NCBI RefSeq assembly: GCF_004310335.1
Contig: NZ_SIRS01000004.1
Coordinates: 519,493 to 583,492 of the forward strand
Direction of reading: 5' to 3'
Source: Hyunsoonleella pacifica
GTDB taxonomy: Bacteria > Bacteroidota > Bacteroidia > Flavobacteriales > Flavobacteriaceae
Length of the DNA stretch: 64,000 nucleotides
The notes beneath the pieces are model-generated. The model did no database searches. It had not been told where the DNA came from and saw only the letters and a program-made list of their open reading frames with translations. Both the position numbers and the translations under genes were made by a program. This document shows, one piece after another, positions 42,947 to 51,627 of this stretch (positions are counted from its first letter, which is position 1; each line of letters starts with the position of its first letter).

Positions 42947-42954
42947 CAAAAATA
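42947..42954 (-). promoter_or_regulatory. Predicted -7 promoter element of thiL, close to the start codon
   Basis: The reverse strand reads TATTTTTG, ending five bases before the ATG at 42941. If used, the mRNA would be leaderless or nearly so. Confidence 0.45.
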
Positions 42955-43096
42955 AGAAGGCTTTTTAATTTAACTTCCGTAATAAACCATTTAATTTTAA
43001 TACGTTAAATTTGTGTAACTTGAGATAAGACACTGCAATATTACATATATATTCTACGTTTTATTTAAGCTATTGAAAAAGAAAAAAACTCTCCTT

Positions 43097-44455
43097 ATGT
43101 CTAATTTAAAAAAAACAATAAAAGTTCTCCTATTTGCTTTTATTAGTTCAATAACAATTTATTCTTGTAATATTGAACCTGTAGAGCGTATATTTACATT
43201 AGACACAGATAATGACGGAATTTTAGATAATATTGATAACTGTATAAATACTCCAAACCCAAATCAGGAAGACAGTAACAATGATGGTATTGGAGACACT
43301 TGTAACTCGTCTTTAACAAACTCTCTTATAGAATGCAAAGGTGGTTTTGCTGGAATATTTCCATGTAGTGGCTATGATTTGCTAATCAACATGCCTGTAG
43401 AAACATTTGGTGCTGCAGAAGCAAATGATTCTTGGGGATGGACGGATCCTAACTCAGGAAAAGAATATGCACTTATTGCTACAGATAGAAATACGGCTTT
43501 CGTAGATATTTCAGATGTAGAAAACCCTATTTATTTAGGAAATATACCTACTGCAACAACATCCAGTCCTTGGAGAGATGTAAAGGTATACCAAAATCAT
43601 GCGTTTATAGTTGCTGATAATAATACAGGAGAAGACAGTCATGGATTACAAGTATTTGATTTAACTCGACTAAGAAATGTAAACAATCCGCCTGAAATAT
43701 TTATTCCCGATGCTCGTCTTGAAGAAATTGGACGAGCTCATAATGTGGTTATAAACGAGGATAGTGGTTACGCCTATACCGTTGGCGGAAATAGAAATTC
43801 CGTATATGCTGGCGGTCCTATCTTTATAAATATACAAAACCCTAAATCTCCAGTTATTGAAGGTGGTTTTGCTGAAGGTGGCTATTCACATGATGCCCAA
43901 GTTGTAACCTACAATGGACCCGATACGGATTACACAGGAAGAGAAATTTTAATTGGTAGTAATGAAAACGAAGTGGTTTTAGTAGATGTGACCGACAAAA
44001 GTAATCCAGTAAAAATTTCAACAATATCCTATCCTAATGTAAGATATGCGCACCAAGGATGGTTTACGGAAGACATGAGATATTTTATTTTAGGAGATGA
44101 ACTTGATGAAATTAGAATAGGAAACAATACTAGAATTATCACTTTTGACTTCTCTGATTTAGACAACCCATTGTATCATTTTGATTATCTAGCATCCAAT
44201 GCATCAATAGACCACAATGGTTACATCAAAGATAATCTCTATTTTCAAGCTAGTTACAGAGCTGGTTTACGTGTGTTAGATATTAGCAATATTGAAAATA
44301 AGACATATACTGAAATTGGATACTTTGATACATTTCCTGAAGACAATGCCACCGCATTTGACGGTGCTTGGAATGTATACCCTTACTTTGAAAGCGGAAA
44401 CATTGTAATCAGCGATATCAACAGAGGGCTTTTTGTAGTTAGAAAAAGTAACTAA
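43097..44455 (+). CDS. Choice-of-anchor B type lipoprotein with LVIVD-like repeats
   Basis: A 452-residue lipoprotein from ATG 43097 (lipobox IYSC, Cys 24); a TTG eight codons upstream is less likely. Residues about 35-70 are thrombospondin type 3-like Ca-binding repeats (DTDNDGILDNIDNC, DSNNDGIGDTC). The rest is a propeller of LVIVD-like repeats such as AFVDISDVENPIYLGNI, VVLVDVTDKSNPVKIS and LRVLDISNIENK, ending in NIVISDINRGLFVV. This matches the choice-of-anchor B family. It is first in a unit of four envelope genes that ends with MbnP and MbnH. Confidence 0.85.
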   Translation: MSNLKKTIKVLLFAFISSITIYSCNIEPVERIFTLDTDNDGILDNIDNCINTPNPNQEDSNNDGIGDTCNSSLTNSLIECKGGFAGIFPCSGYDLLINMPVETFGAAEANDSWGWTDPNSGKEYALIATDRNTAFVDISDVENPIYLGNIPTATTSSPWRDVKVYQNHAFIVADNNTGEDSHGLQVFDLTRLRNVNNPPEIFIPDARLEEIGRAHNVVINEDSGYAYTVGGNRNSVYAGGPIFINIQNPKSPVIEGGFAEGGYSHDAQVVTYNGPDTDYTGREILIGSNENEVVLVDVTDKSNPVKISTISYPNVRYAHQGWFTEDMRYFILGDELDEIRIGNNTRIITFDFSDLDNPLYHFDYLASNASIDHNGYIKDNLYFQASYRAGLRVLDISNIENKTYTEIGYFDTFPEDNATAFDGAWNVYPYFESGNIVISDINRGLFVVRKSN

Positions 44456-44470
44456 TTCTTCTACTTAAGA

Positions 44471-45817
44471 ATGAAAATTAAAAGCCCACATCAATATTAT
44501 TCGTTTTTACTAGTTATCATATTTTTATTTAACTGTTCAAATAATGATGATACTAGCACAAAACCCATAATTTTAAAAAACACAAGTTTTGTAAAAACAA
44601 TTGGTGGCAGTCTAAATGAAAGCGCACAATCTGTTACTGAAACTATAGATGGTGGCTATGCAATTTTAGGGTATACACAAAGTAATGATGGAGATATTGA
44701 CAACAAAACAAATCAATCTTTTGATTTTTGGCTTTTAAAATTCGATAAAGATGACACATTACAATGGCAAAAAACCTATGGAGGAACGGGAGATGATAGA
44801 GGTCAAGATATCATTCAAACACAAGATGGAGGCTATGCGGTTTTAGGATATAGCAAGAGTGCAGATGGCGATCTTAGTGAAAATGCTGGAGCTAATGATT
44901 TTTGGATCTGTAAACTCAATACATCTGGTAACATATCTTGGCAAAAATCTTATGGTTTTTTAGGAGCAGATATAGGCTATGCTTTAACAAAAACAAATGA
45001 CAATGGCTATTTAATTACTGGAGTTTTAGATGTATCTGCTTCTAATGGTCAAGGCAATAGCAAATCAAATGGTACCCTTCATGCTGGAGGCGATTATTGG
45101 GTAATAAAACTTAATGCTAACGGACAGAAAGAATGGAGCAAATTTTTTGGAGGCACTTTTACAGATACACCCTATGATGTAATTCAAACTCCTAATAATA
45201 ATTATATAATTGTTGGCTCATCAGATAGTGATGATGTAGACATAAAAAACAACAAAGGCGCTTATGATTTTTGGATAGTAAATATTTCCGAAAACGGTAA
45301 TTTACTTTGGGAAAAATCCTTTGGAGGCTCTGAAATTGATGAAGCCTGGGGCATCATATTATCTAACAATGGAAATTTAGTTATCGCTGGAGATACGAGA
45401 AGTAACAACCAAGATATATCTGAGAATAATGGTGCTGCTGATATTTTTGTTATCAAAATTACACCAAACGGGGACTTAATTTGGAATAAATCTTTTGGAG
45501 GCACCAATTTTGATGCAGCACAATCTATTTCAAAAACATCAGATGGAGGCTTTGTAATATCAGGAAACTCAAGGAGTTCAAACATAGACCTTACAAATAA
45601 CAATGGACAAAATGATGCATTAGTTATAAAACTCAACAGTGCAGGAAATTTAGAATGGCAAAAAACTATTGGAGGCTCCAATATAGATTTGGCTTTTGAC
45701 GCTACTGAATTGAATGATGGATCTATAATTATTGTTGGAGAATCCAGCAGTTCAGATATAGATATTTCAGCAAATAAAGGTTTTTCAGACCTCCTTATTT
45801 TTAAAATAAAAGAATAA
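44471..45817 (+). CDS. Lipoprotein with tandem propeller-like repeats
   Basis: A 448-residue lipoprotein (lipobox FNCS, Cys 22). The mature part consists of about seven repeats of roughly 55 residues. Each has the pattern QKTYGGTGDDRGQDIIQTQD, GGYAVLGYS, SxDGD..., DFW-x-x-KL and G-x-LxW. Repeat number and strand pattern suggest a beta propeller. Repeats are diverged in DNA, so the array is old. It lies 15 bases after the choice-of-anchor B gene and 5 bases before the MbnP gene. Function unknown; surface binding is likely. Confidence 0.75.
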   Translation: MKIKSPHQYYSFLLVIIFLFNCSNNDDTSTKPIILKNTSFVKTIGGSLNESAQSVTETIDGGYAILGYTQSNDGDIDNKTNQSFDFWLLKFDKDDTLQWQKTYGGTGDDRGQDIIQTQDGGYAVLGYSKSADGDLSENAGANDFWICKLNTSGNISWQKSYGFLGADIGYALTKTNDNGYLITGVLDVSASNGQGNSKSNGTLHAGGDYWVIKLNANGQKEWSKFFGGTFTDTPYDVIQTPNNNYIIVGSSDSDDVDIKNNKGAYDFWIVNISENGNLLWEKSFGGSEIDEAWGIILSNNGNLVIAGDTRSNNQDISENNGAADIFVIKITPNGDLIWNKSFGGTNFDAAQSISKTSDGGFVISGNSRSSNIDLTNNNGQNDALVIKLNSAGNLEWQKTIGGSNIDLAFDATELNDGSIIIVGESSSSDIDISANKGFSDLLIFKIKE

Positions 45818-45822
45818 TTACC

Positions 45823-46587
45823 ATGAAAAGATTTAGTGCAACAATTATATTACTCATCATATTATTTTTATCATGCGACGATACTAATAGCGAAACAATG
45901 GCGAGTACAAGCATTGTTTTTAACTTTACCCATTCATGGGATGACACTACTATTAGTAATACAGATTTCAATACTATAAAGTTTATTAATGCTAATGGCG
46001 AGAATTTAAGCATTTCTAAACTACGTTATCTCATATCTGGAATTACATTTGTTGGAAATTCTGGAGAAGAGTTAAATTTAAACGCATATAATTTAGTTGA
46101 TCTAACAAACAACTCAAGTTTAAGGTATGAATTACAAAATGCTATACCCTCTGGAAGTTATAAAAATGTAAAATTTACCTTTGGTTTTAATAATGAAGAT
46201 AATTACAACAACTACCAAGACTTAAATTCAGCGTCTTGGAATGTACCAGAAATGCTTGGTGGAGGATACCATTACATGCAATTAGAAGGTAAATTTATAG
46301 ATAATACTAGCTCTGAAACAGGTTATGCATATCATGCTATAAGAGCAGTTGATATCACAGGAAACACCCCTGTTTTTCAAGATACATTCTTCGATATTAA
46401 TTTAGGTGATATAGAAATCTCAAATAACACAACTATAAATATTGATATGAATGTTGCCGAATGGTTTAAAACCCCAAACAAATGGAATTTAAATCAACTT
46501 AATAGTGCTCTTATGCCAAATTTTGATGCACAAATTTCAATGTTTGAAAATGGCCAAAATGTATTTAAATTAACTTCGGTAGATTAA
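45823..46587 (+). CDS. mbnP: MbnP-family lipoprotein
   Basis: A 254-residue lipoprotein (lipobox LFLSC, Cys 18). The mature sequence starts with a strand-rich segment TSIVFNFTHSWDDT, then KLRYLISGITFVG and LGGGYHYMQLEGKFID, and ends near VAEWFKTPNKWN. This is the layout of MbnP, a copper-binding partner first seen in methanobactin operons. In that system a Trp of MbnP is turned into kynurenine by the di-heme enzyme MbnH. An MbnH-like gene follows directly here. Which Trp would be modified cannot be told by eye. Confidence 0.8.
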   Translation: MKRFSATIILLIILFLSCDDTNSETMASTSIVFNFTHSWDDTTISNTDFNTIKFINANGENLSISKLRYLISGITFVGNSGEELNLNAYNLVDLTNNSSLRYELQNAIPSGSYKNVKFTFGFNNEDNYNNYQDLNSASWNVPEMLGGGYHYMQLEGKFIDNTSSETGYAYHAIRAVDITGNTPVFQDTFFDINLGDIEISNNTTINIDMNVAEWFKTPNKWNLNQLNSALMPNFDAQISMFENGQNVFKLTSVD

Positions 46588-46593
46588 ATTTTT

Positions 46594-47640
46594 TTGAATA
46601 AATATGTTTTAAATATCATTTTGCTGATAAGCTTCATTTGTATTTCCTGTTCAAATGAAAACATAAAAGAATATAAACCTAAACCAGTTGCGTTAGAAGT
46701 CCCTAAGTTATTCGAAGACAATATCATTGCTCCTATTATACCTAGTGATAACCCACAAACACAAGAAGGTATAGCCTTAGGAAAAAAACTATTCTTCGAT
46801 CCTATTCTATCAGGAAACAACACACAAGCTTGTGCTGATTGCCATACACCAGAAAATGCATTTAGTGATACTTCAAGATTCAGCGATGGTATTGATGGAA
46901 GTTTAGGCAAAAGAAATTCTATGCCGTTATTTAATCTGGCTTGGAATTACGATGAAAAATTCTTTTGGGATGGCAATGCTTTCAGCTTGGAGCAACAAGC
47001 CTTTATTCCTGTTACTGATCCTTTAGAAATGAAAAGCACATGGCCAGAAGTAGAACAAAAACTCCAACAACACCCAGAATACCCATTGTTATTTGAACAA
47101 GCTTTCAATACTTCAAAAATAGACTCCACGTTAGTAGTAAAAGCTATTGCTCAATTTGAACGAACCTTAATTTCAGCTAATTCAAAATTTGATAAATTTC
47201 TTTTAGGTAAAATAGAGTTATTACCTGAAGAACTGAACGGTTTTGACGTATTCATGGATGAAGCTAAAGGGGATTGTTTTCATTGTCATGGTAGTGACAA
47301 AAATCCGCTTTGGACTGATAATGCATTTCATAACAATGGGTTAGACGAAACATTTAAAGATTTAGGATTAGGAGCTATAACAGGAGACCCAGCTGATAAT
47401 GGAAAATTTAAATCCCCTTCACTTAGAAATTTAGTATTTACAGCTCCTTATATGCATGATGGTAGATTTAATACTTTAGAGGAAGTTATTGATCATTATA
47501 GTGAAGGTTTAAAAAACTCCTCTACAATAGATCCTCTTATGAAAAAAGTAGCCCAAGGAGGAGTTCAACTTTCTGCGAAAGATAAATCAGATTTAAAGGC
47601 GTTCTTGATGACACTTACTGACTATGAGTTCATAAATTAA
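46594..47640 (+). CDS. mbnH: Di-heme cytochrome c peroxidase family protein (MbnH-like), lipoprotein
   Basis: A 348-residue protein starting at a TTG six bases after the MbnP stop; the TTG is needed for its lipoprotein signal (lipobox ISCS, Cys 19). Two c-type heme sites are seen: CADCH (Cys 80, Cys 83, His 84) and CFHCH (Cys 228, Cys 231, His 232). The KSPSLRNLVFTAPYMHDGRF segment carries the distal ligand region of MauG/CcpA enzymes. It is either a peroxidase or, given the MbnP neighbour, an MbnH-type tryptophan-modifying enzyme. Being a lipoprotein, it is tied to the membrane. Confidence 0.85.
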   Translation: MNKYVLNIILLISFICISCSNENIKEYKPKPVALEVPKLFEDNIIAPIIPSDNPQTQEGIALGKKLFFDPILSGNNTQACADCHTPENAFSDTSRFSDGIDGSLGKRNSMPLFNLAWNYDEKFFWDGNAFSLEQQAFIPVTDPLEMKSTWPEVEQKLQQHPEYPLLFEQAFNTSKIDSTLVVKAIAQFERTLISANSKFDKFLLGKIELLPEELNGFDVFMDEAKGDCFHCHGSDKNPLWTDNAFHNNGLDETFKDLGLGAITGDPADNGKFKSPSLRNLVFTAPYMHDGRFNTLEEVIDHYSEGLKNSSTIDPLMKKVAQGGVQLSAKDKSDLKAFLMTLTDYEFIN

Positions 47641-47700
47641 ATACAATTATTCTTATTTTACTTGTACGTAAATTTTTATTTAAATACTTTTTTTACTATA

Positions 47701-47720
47701 TTAACATAATATAATGTTAA
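47701..47720. promoter_or_regulatory. Perfect inverted repeat before zinc-ribbon paralogue 3
   Basis: TTAACAT at 47701-47707 and ATGTTAA at 47714-47720 are exact inverted copies, six bases apart. The right arm includes an ATG that is in frame with the gene. This position looks like an operator, and moves the likely start to the next ATG at 47729. Confidence 0.45.
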
Positions 47721-47728
47721 TAAAGATC

Positions 47729-47908
47729 ATGCTCCCTAAGCAAAATATCAATCTTTTTTGTGTAATGTATGGACACAATTATGTACGTATATCAGACGGA
47801 AAAGATGAGTCACAATCTAGGATAGTCTGTAAAACATGTGGAAAGCTTTTTTGTTTTAACTCTACGGATAATATTGTAGAAAAGCAAAAATTTAAAAAAG
47901 CGGTTTAA
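47729..47908 (+). CDS. Small zinc-ribbon-like protein, paralogue 3
   Basis: A 59-residue protein from ATG 47729; an ATG at 47714 would add five residues but lies in an inverted repeat. The pattern is CVMYGHNY, then 17 residues, then CKTC, so C-x4-H-x17-C-x2-C. The tail ends KQKFKKAV and lacks the LTPKFKEIN segment of paralogues 1 and 2. It resembles paralogue 4 most. It lies 88 bases after the MbnH-like gene on the same strand, but the inverted repeat suggests separate control. Confidence 0.65.
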   Translation: MLPKQNINLFCVMYGHNYVRISDGKDESQSRIVCKTCGKLFCFNSTDNIVEKQKFKKAV

Positions 47909-47945
47909 TATATAAGGCTGGTTTAATAATTAATTTTTTATTTGT

Positions 47946-47968
47946 ATTTCATCGAATAATTTAGCTTT
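47946..47968 (+). repeat. Remnant of a duplicated hydrolase 3' end
   Basis: The sequence ATTTCATCGAATAATT and the next bases match the 3' end of the hydrolase gene at 41223-41245 in 22 of 23 positions, but here no hydrolase gene is present. Weaker similarity runs on for about 40 bases to the start of the next zinc-ribbon gene. It indicates that paralogue 4 arose with flanking DNA from the region of paralogue 1, or the reverse. Confidence 0.6.
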
Positions 47969-48028
47969 TCAGCGTTAATGTAATTTTTTTTATGCATCTT
48001 TATGTTCCCAATCTCCCAAAGAACAATG

Positions 48029-48265
48029 ATGCAAGAAAAACCTACTAATCGTTTTTGCGCCATGTTTGGTCATAACCTGAAACATGTTGCAGATATTGAT
48101 CATGAAACAGTCGAACTAGTCTGTAAATCCTGCCACGAACACTTCATCTACACAAAAAACGACCATTTGGTAAGCGTTCCTGTATTAAAGAAAAACAATC
48201 AACTTGATAGTTACTTTAAACCCAAAAAAGCCTCTTCAAGATTACACAAATACTTTGGACTGTAG
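48029..48265 (+). CDS. Small zinc-ribbon-like protein, paralogue 4
   Basis: A 78-residue protein. I start it at ATG 48029 because MQEKPTNRF then parallels the MQDKSTRNTF start of paralogue 1; ATGs at 48002 and 48026 are in frame. It has CAMFGHNL (Cys 10, His 15), 16 residues, then CKSC (Cys 32, Cys 35). The tail is basic (FKPKKASSRLHKYFG). It follows the remnant duplication at 47946. The function is unknown. Confidence 0.65.
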   Translation: MQEKPTNRFCAMFGHNLKHVADIDHETVELVCKSCHEHFIYTKNDHLVSVPVLKKNNQLDSYFKPKKASSRLHKYFGL

Positions 48266-48406
48266 GATACTAAAATTAAATTATCTAGAGTAGATTTAGA
48301 CTAACAATAACAATCATTAGTTAATCTAATAATTAGCATAACAAAAACCTATCAAACTATATGCTAATATAATGTTAGGTTATTCGAAATTCCCTGACTT
48401 ATATCG

Positions 48407-48414
48407 TATATTTG
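48407..48414 (+). promoter_or_regulatory. Predicted -7 promoter element of the suf operon
   Basis: TATATTTG matches TAnnTTTG, 67 bases before the sufA-like start. No IscR- or Fur-type site is obvious by eye. Confidence 0.5.
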
Positions 48415-48480
48415 TGCTCTATTTAGAAATTGTCTCAACACACTAATCAAGACAACACTAAATTTAACAAACAAAATAAT

Positions 48481-48810
48481 ATGATAAAAGTCTCTGATAC
48501 AGCTAAAAAGAAAGTGATTGAGCTTATGACCGATGACGGCTATAATGCATCAACAGACTATATTAGAGTAGGTGTAAAAAGTGGAGGTTGTTCAGGCTTG
48601 TCTTACGATTTAAAATTTGATAAAGAACAACAAGAGGATGATAAAGTTTTTGAAGATAATGGTGTAAAAATCATTGTAGACAAGAAGAGTTTTTTATACT
48701 TAATTGGCACTACTTTAGAATATTCAGGAGGATTAAACGGAACTGGATTCGTTTTCAACAATCCTAATGCTAACCGAACTTGCGGTTGTGGAGAATCATT
48801 TTCATTATAA
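48481..48810 (+). CDS. Iron-sulfur assembly protein of the HesB/IscA/SufA family
   Basis: A 109-residue A-type carrier for Fe-S clusters. The chosen ATG gives MIKVSDTAKKKVIEL, the usual start; a TTG 17 codons upstream adds a polar tail. The three conserved Cys are in SGGCSGLSYD (near residue 37) and NRTCGCGESFSL at the C-terminus. It opens the suf cluster, 14 bases before sufB, and should receive clusters from SufBCD. Whether it is SufA or ErpA cannot be decided. Confidence 0.92.
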   Translation: MIKVSDTAKKKVIELMTDDGYNASTDYIRVGVKSGGCSGLSYDLKFDKEQQEDDKVFEDNGVKIIVDKKSFLYLIGTTLEYSGGLNGTGFVFNNPNANRTCGCGESFSL

Positions 48811-48824
48811 AACAATAAAAGCAT

Positions 48825-50273
48825 ATGTCGAAGTATACAGAAGATGATCTTCGTGAGGAGCTAAAAACCAAAGAGTACGAATATGGTTTTTACACAGATA
48901 TAGAGTCTGAAACATTCCCTAATGGTTTGAACGAAGATATTGTTAGGGCTATTTCACATAAAAAGGAAGAACCAGAATGGATGACAGAATGGCGTTTGGA
49001 AGCATTTCGTGTTTGGAAAGCAATGGAAGAACCAGAATGGGCAAACGTTAATTACGAAAAACCAGATTTTCAGGGTATTTCTTACTATTCCGCACCAAAT
49101 AGCAAGCCAAAGTATGATAGTTTAGATGAAGTAGACCCAGAATTATTAGCCACTTTTGAAAAGTTAGGGATTTCTTTGGATGAACAAAAGAAATTAGCAG
49201 GTGTCGCTATGGATGTTGTAGTAGATTCAGTTTCTGTAGCAACAACATTTAAGAAGACCTTGGCGGAACAAGGGATTATTTTTATGAGTATATCAGAAGC
49301 TATAAAAGAACACCCTGAACTTGTAAAAAAATATATTGGTACTGTTGTTCCACAAAAAGATAACTTCTATGCAGCTTTAAATTCGGCTGTATTTAGTGAT
49401 GGTTCGTTTTGTTATATTCCAAAAGGGGTAAAATGCCCTATGGAATTATCAACATATTTTAGAATAAACCAAGCAGGAACAGGACAATTTGAAAGAACCT
49501 TGGTAATTGCTGACCAGGGCAGTTACGTAAGCTATCTAGAAGGTTGTACAGCTCCAAGTCGAGATGAAAACCAATTACACGCAGCTGTAGTTGAACTTAT
49601 TGCCTTAGACGATGCCGAAATAAAATATTCTACGGTACAAAACTGGTTTCCTGGAAATGCAGAAGGAAAAGGAGGGGTTTACAATTTTGTTACTAAACGT
49701 GGATTATGTGAAACGAACGCCAAAATCTCATGGACTCAAGTTGAAACAGGTTCTGCTGTGACATGGAAATACCCAAGTTGCGTATTAAAAGGTGATAATT
49801 CTGTAGGAGAGTTTTATTCCATAGCAGTAACTAATAATTACCAACAGGCAGATACAGGAACTAAAATGATTCACTTAGGAAATAACACGAAATCAACAAT
49901 CATCTCCAAAGGTATTTCAGCAGGTAAATCACAAAATAGTTATCGTGGATTAGTACAGGTTAACTCAAGAGCCGAAAATGCGCGTAATTTTTCACAATGC
50001 GATAGTTTACTAATGGGTAATGAGTGTGGTGCACATACATTCCCTTATATAGAAGCAAAGAATAAATCTGCTAAAATAGAACACGAAGCAACAACTAGTA
50101 AAATTGGAGAAGACCAAATTTTCTATTGTAACCAACGTGGTATTGATACCGAAAAAGCAATTGCTTTAATAGTGAATGGCTTCAGTAAAGAGGTACTTAA
50201 CAAATTACCTATGGAATTTGCTGTGGAAGCTCAAAAATTGTTAGAAATAAGCTTAGAAGGAAGTGTAGGTTAA
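48825..50273 (+). CDS. sufB: Fe-S cluster assembly scaffold SufB
   Basis: A 482-residue scaffold subunit of SufBC2D, on which Fe-S clusters are built. It shows the SufB signatures [19 protein letters not shown] near residue 203, [22 protein letters not shown] near 238 (in part), [12 protein letters not shown] near 312 and, near the C-terminus, [19 protein letters not shown]. The last region carries the conserved residues for cluster formation. Full length. It is followed by a 48-base spacer with a palindrome and then an unknown lipoprotein gene. Confidence 0.97.
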   Translation: MSKYTEDDLREELKTKEYEYGFYTDIESETFPNGLNEDIVRAISHKKEEPEWMTEWRLEAFRVWKAMEEPEWANVNYEKPDFQGISYYSAPNSKPKYDSLDEVDPELLATFEKLGISLDEQKKLAGVAMDVVVDSVSVATTFKKTLAEQGIIFMSISEAIKEHPELVKKYIGTVVPQKDNFYAALNSAVFSDGSFCYIPKGVKCPMELSTYFRINQAGTGQFERTLVIADQGSYVSYLEGCTAPSRDENQLHAAVVELIALDDAEIKYSTVQNWFPGNAEGKGGVYNFVTKRGLCETNAKISWTQVETGSAVTWKYPSCVLKGDNSVGEFYSIAVTNNYQQADTGTKMIHLGNNTKSTIISKGISAGKSQNSYRGLVQVNSRAENARNFSQCDSLLMGNECGAHTFPYIEAKNKSAKIEHEATTSKIGEDQIFYCNQRGIDTEKAIALIVNGFSKEVLNKLPMEFAVEAQKLLEISLEGSVG

Positions 50274-50282
50274 ACACACCTG

Positions 50283-50301
50283 CAAGGTTTTGGTAACCTT
50301 G
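50283..50301. repeat. Palindrome in the sufB-lipoprotein spacer
   Basis: CAAGGTT and AACCTTG are exact inverted copies five bases apart; the flanks ACCT and AGAT extend the symmetry imperfectly. No T run follows, so it is not a clear terminator. It is one of three inverted repeats in suf operon spacers. Confidence 0.6.
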
Positions 50302-50321
50302 TAGATCTTATTAAAATTATA

Positions 50322-50741
50322 ATGAAAAAATTACTTTTTATCACATTAATTGTCGCGACAGCTATAAGCTGTAAAAAAGAGGTTAAGTCAGAAAAAAAAG
50401 AAGTTGAAACAACTGCTGAGAGCTCTGAAAGAACCGCTAAACAAAGTGACGGATTAACACTTTTAAAAGGAGATTTTGTATATCATGGTGGCGCAGCTGT
50501 TTTACAAACACATGCCGAAATATACGGTGTACTACCAGTAAATAAATTTGAAGAGTTAAGTAGAAAAGCAGAAGCATTTAAAACTGAACCAACCGATATG
50601 GTTCAAGTAGAAATACGAGGTAAAATCACAAACGAAAAGCACGAAACCATTCTTTGGGAAAATAAGGTTGAAGTTGTTGAAATCATCAATGTAAAACCTA
50701 TTGATGACACCAAAAATAATATTGTAAAACTAGGAAGCTAA
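50322..50741 (+). CDS. Hypothetical lipoprotein inside the suf operon
   Basis: A 139-residue lipoprotein (lipobox AISC, Cys 17), then a charged linker rich in Lys and Glu to about residue 42. A compact domain follows with [37 protein letters not shown] and [10 protein letters not shown]. No Cys remains in the mature domain besides the lipid anchor, so it is unlikely to bind a cluster. I do not know its function. It lies between sufB and sufC, with only five bases to sufC, which suggests co-regulation with SUF. Confidence 0.65.
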   Translation: MKKLLFITLIVATAISCKKEVKSEKKEVETTAESSERTAKQSDGLTLLKGDFVYHGGAAVLQTHAEIYGVLPVNKFEELSRKAEAFKTEPTDMVQVEIRGKITNEKHETILWENKVEVVEIINVKPIDDTKNNIVKLGS

Positions 50742-50746
50742 AAGCT

Positions 50747-51499
50747 ATGTTGAAAATAAATAATTTACACGCAAGTGTTGAAGATAAAAGCATTTTAAAA
50801 GGTATTAACCTTGAAGTAAAACCAGGTGAGGTACACGCCATCATGGGACCAAACGGTTCTGGGAAAAGTACACTAGCATCTGTTATAGCTGGAAGAGAAG
50901 ACTATGAAGTAACTGAAGGTAATATCATTTTTGATAACGAAGATATTGAAGAATTAGCTGCTGAAGAACGAGCACACAAAGGCGTCTTTTTATCATTTCA
51001 ATACCCAGTAGAAATACCTGGAGTATCAGTAACCAATTTCATGAAAACTGCTATTAATGAATCACGTAAAGCAAGAGGTTTAGAAGAAATGCCTGCAAAA
51101 GACATGCTGAAATTAATACGTGAAAAATCAGAGCTTTTAGAGATTGACAGAAAGTTTTTATCACGTTCCTTAAACGAAGGTTTTTCTGGAGGAGAAAAAA
51201 AACGAAACGAGATTTTTCAAATGGCAATGCTAGAACCAAAATTGGCTATACTTGATGAAACCGATTCTGGGTTGGATATTGATGCACTACGTATCGTTGC
51301 AAATGGTGTAAATAAACTAAAAAGCAAAGACAATGCAGTTGTAGTAATTACACATTACCAGCGTTTATTAGATTATATAGTACCTGATTTTGTACACGTT
51401 TTACATAACGGTAAAATTGTAAAATCTGGATCAAAAGAACTAGCGCACGAGTTAGAAGCGAAAGGTTACGACTGGATAAAAGAAGAAGTTGGCGCTTAG
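50747..51499 (+). CDS. sufC: Fe-S assembly ATPase SufC
   Basis: A 250-residue ABC-type ATPase of the SufBC2D complex. The Walker A motif is GPNGSGKST near residue 36, the signature is [14 protein letters not shown] near 144 and Walker B is [14 protein letters not shown] near 166. The switch His is in VVVITHYQR. SufC lacks transmembrane partners; its ATP cycle moves SufB and SufD. Length is normal. It follows the lipoprotein gene closely. Confidence 0.98.
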   Translation: MLKINNLHASVEDKSILKGINLEVKPGEVHAIMGPNGSGKSTLASVIAGREDYEVTEGNIIFDNEDIEELAAEERAHKGVFLSFQYPVEIPGVSVTNFMKTAINESRKARGLEEMPAKDMLKLIREKSELLEIDRKFLSRSLNEGFSGGEKKRNEIFQMAMLEPKLAILDETDSGLDIDALRIVANGVNKLKSKDNAVVVITHYQRLLDYIVPDFVHVLHNGKIVKSGSKELAHELEAKGYDWIKEEVGA

Positions 51500-51501
51500 A
51501 T

Positions 51502-51613
51502 AGTCGCAGTAATCAGCCTCAGTTGGCAGTTGCCTACTCGAAACTGATATTCAACAATTTTAAAAAAGTAAACAGTCGTTTTAGTTTTTTTACTGAAAAC
51601 TGAGACTGCGACT
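51502..51613. repeat. Inverted and direct repeats in the sufC-sufD spacer
   Basis: AGTCGCAGT at 51502-51510 and ACTGCGACT at 51605-51613 are exact inverted copies that flank the spacer. ACTGAAAACTGA occurs twice as a direct repeat (51592-51603 and 51611-51622). The mixture of ACTG words looks like the dispersed intergenic elements common in flavobacterial genomes. No coding frame is present. Confidence 0.6.
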
Positions 51614-51627
51614 GAAAACTGAAGAAA

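Noticed and set aside
45262..45681. A 139-codon reverse frame opposite the repeat lipoprotein
   Set aside because: It is the antisense shadow of the repeated GG-rich coding sequence.
44471..45817. DNA repeats suggestive of a CRISPR or tandem array
   Set aside because: The repeats are at protein level (about 55 residues), in a continuous frame with diverged DNA, so they are propeller-like domains.
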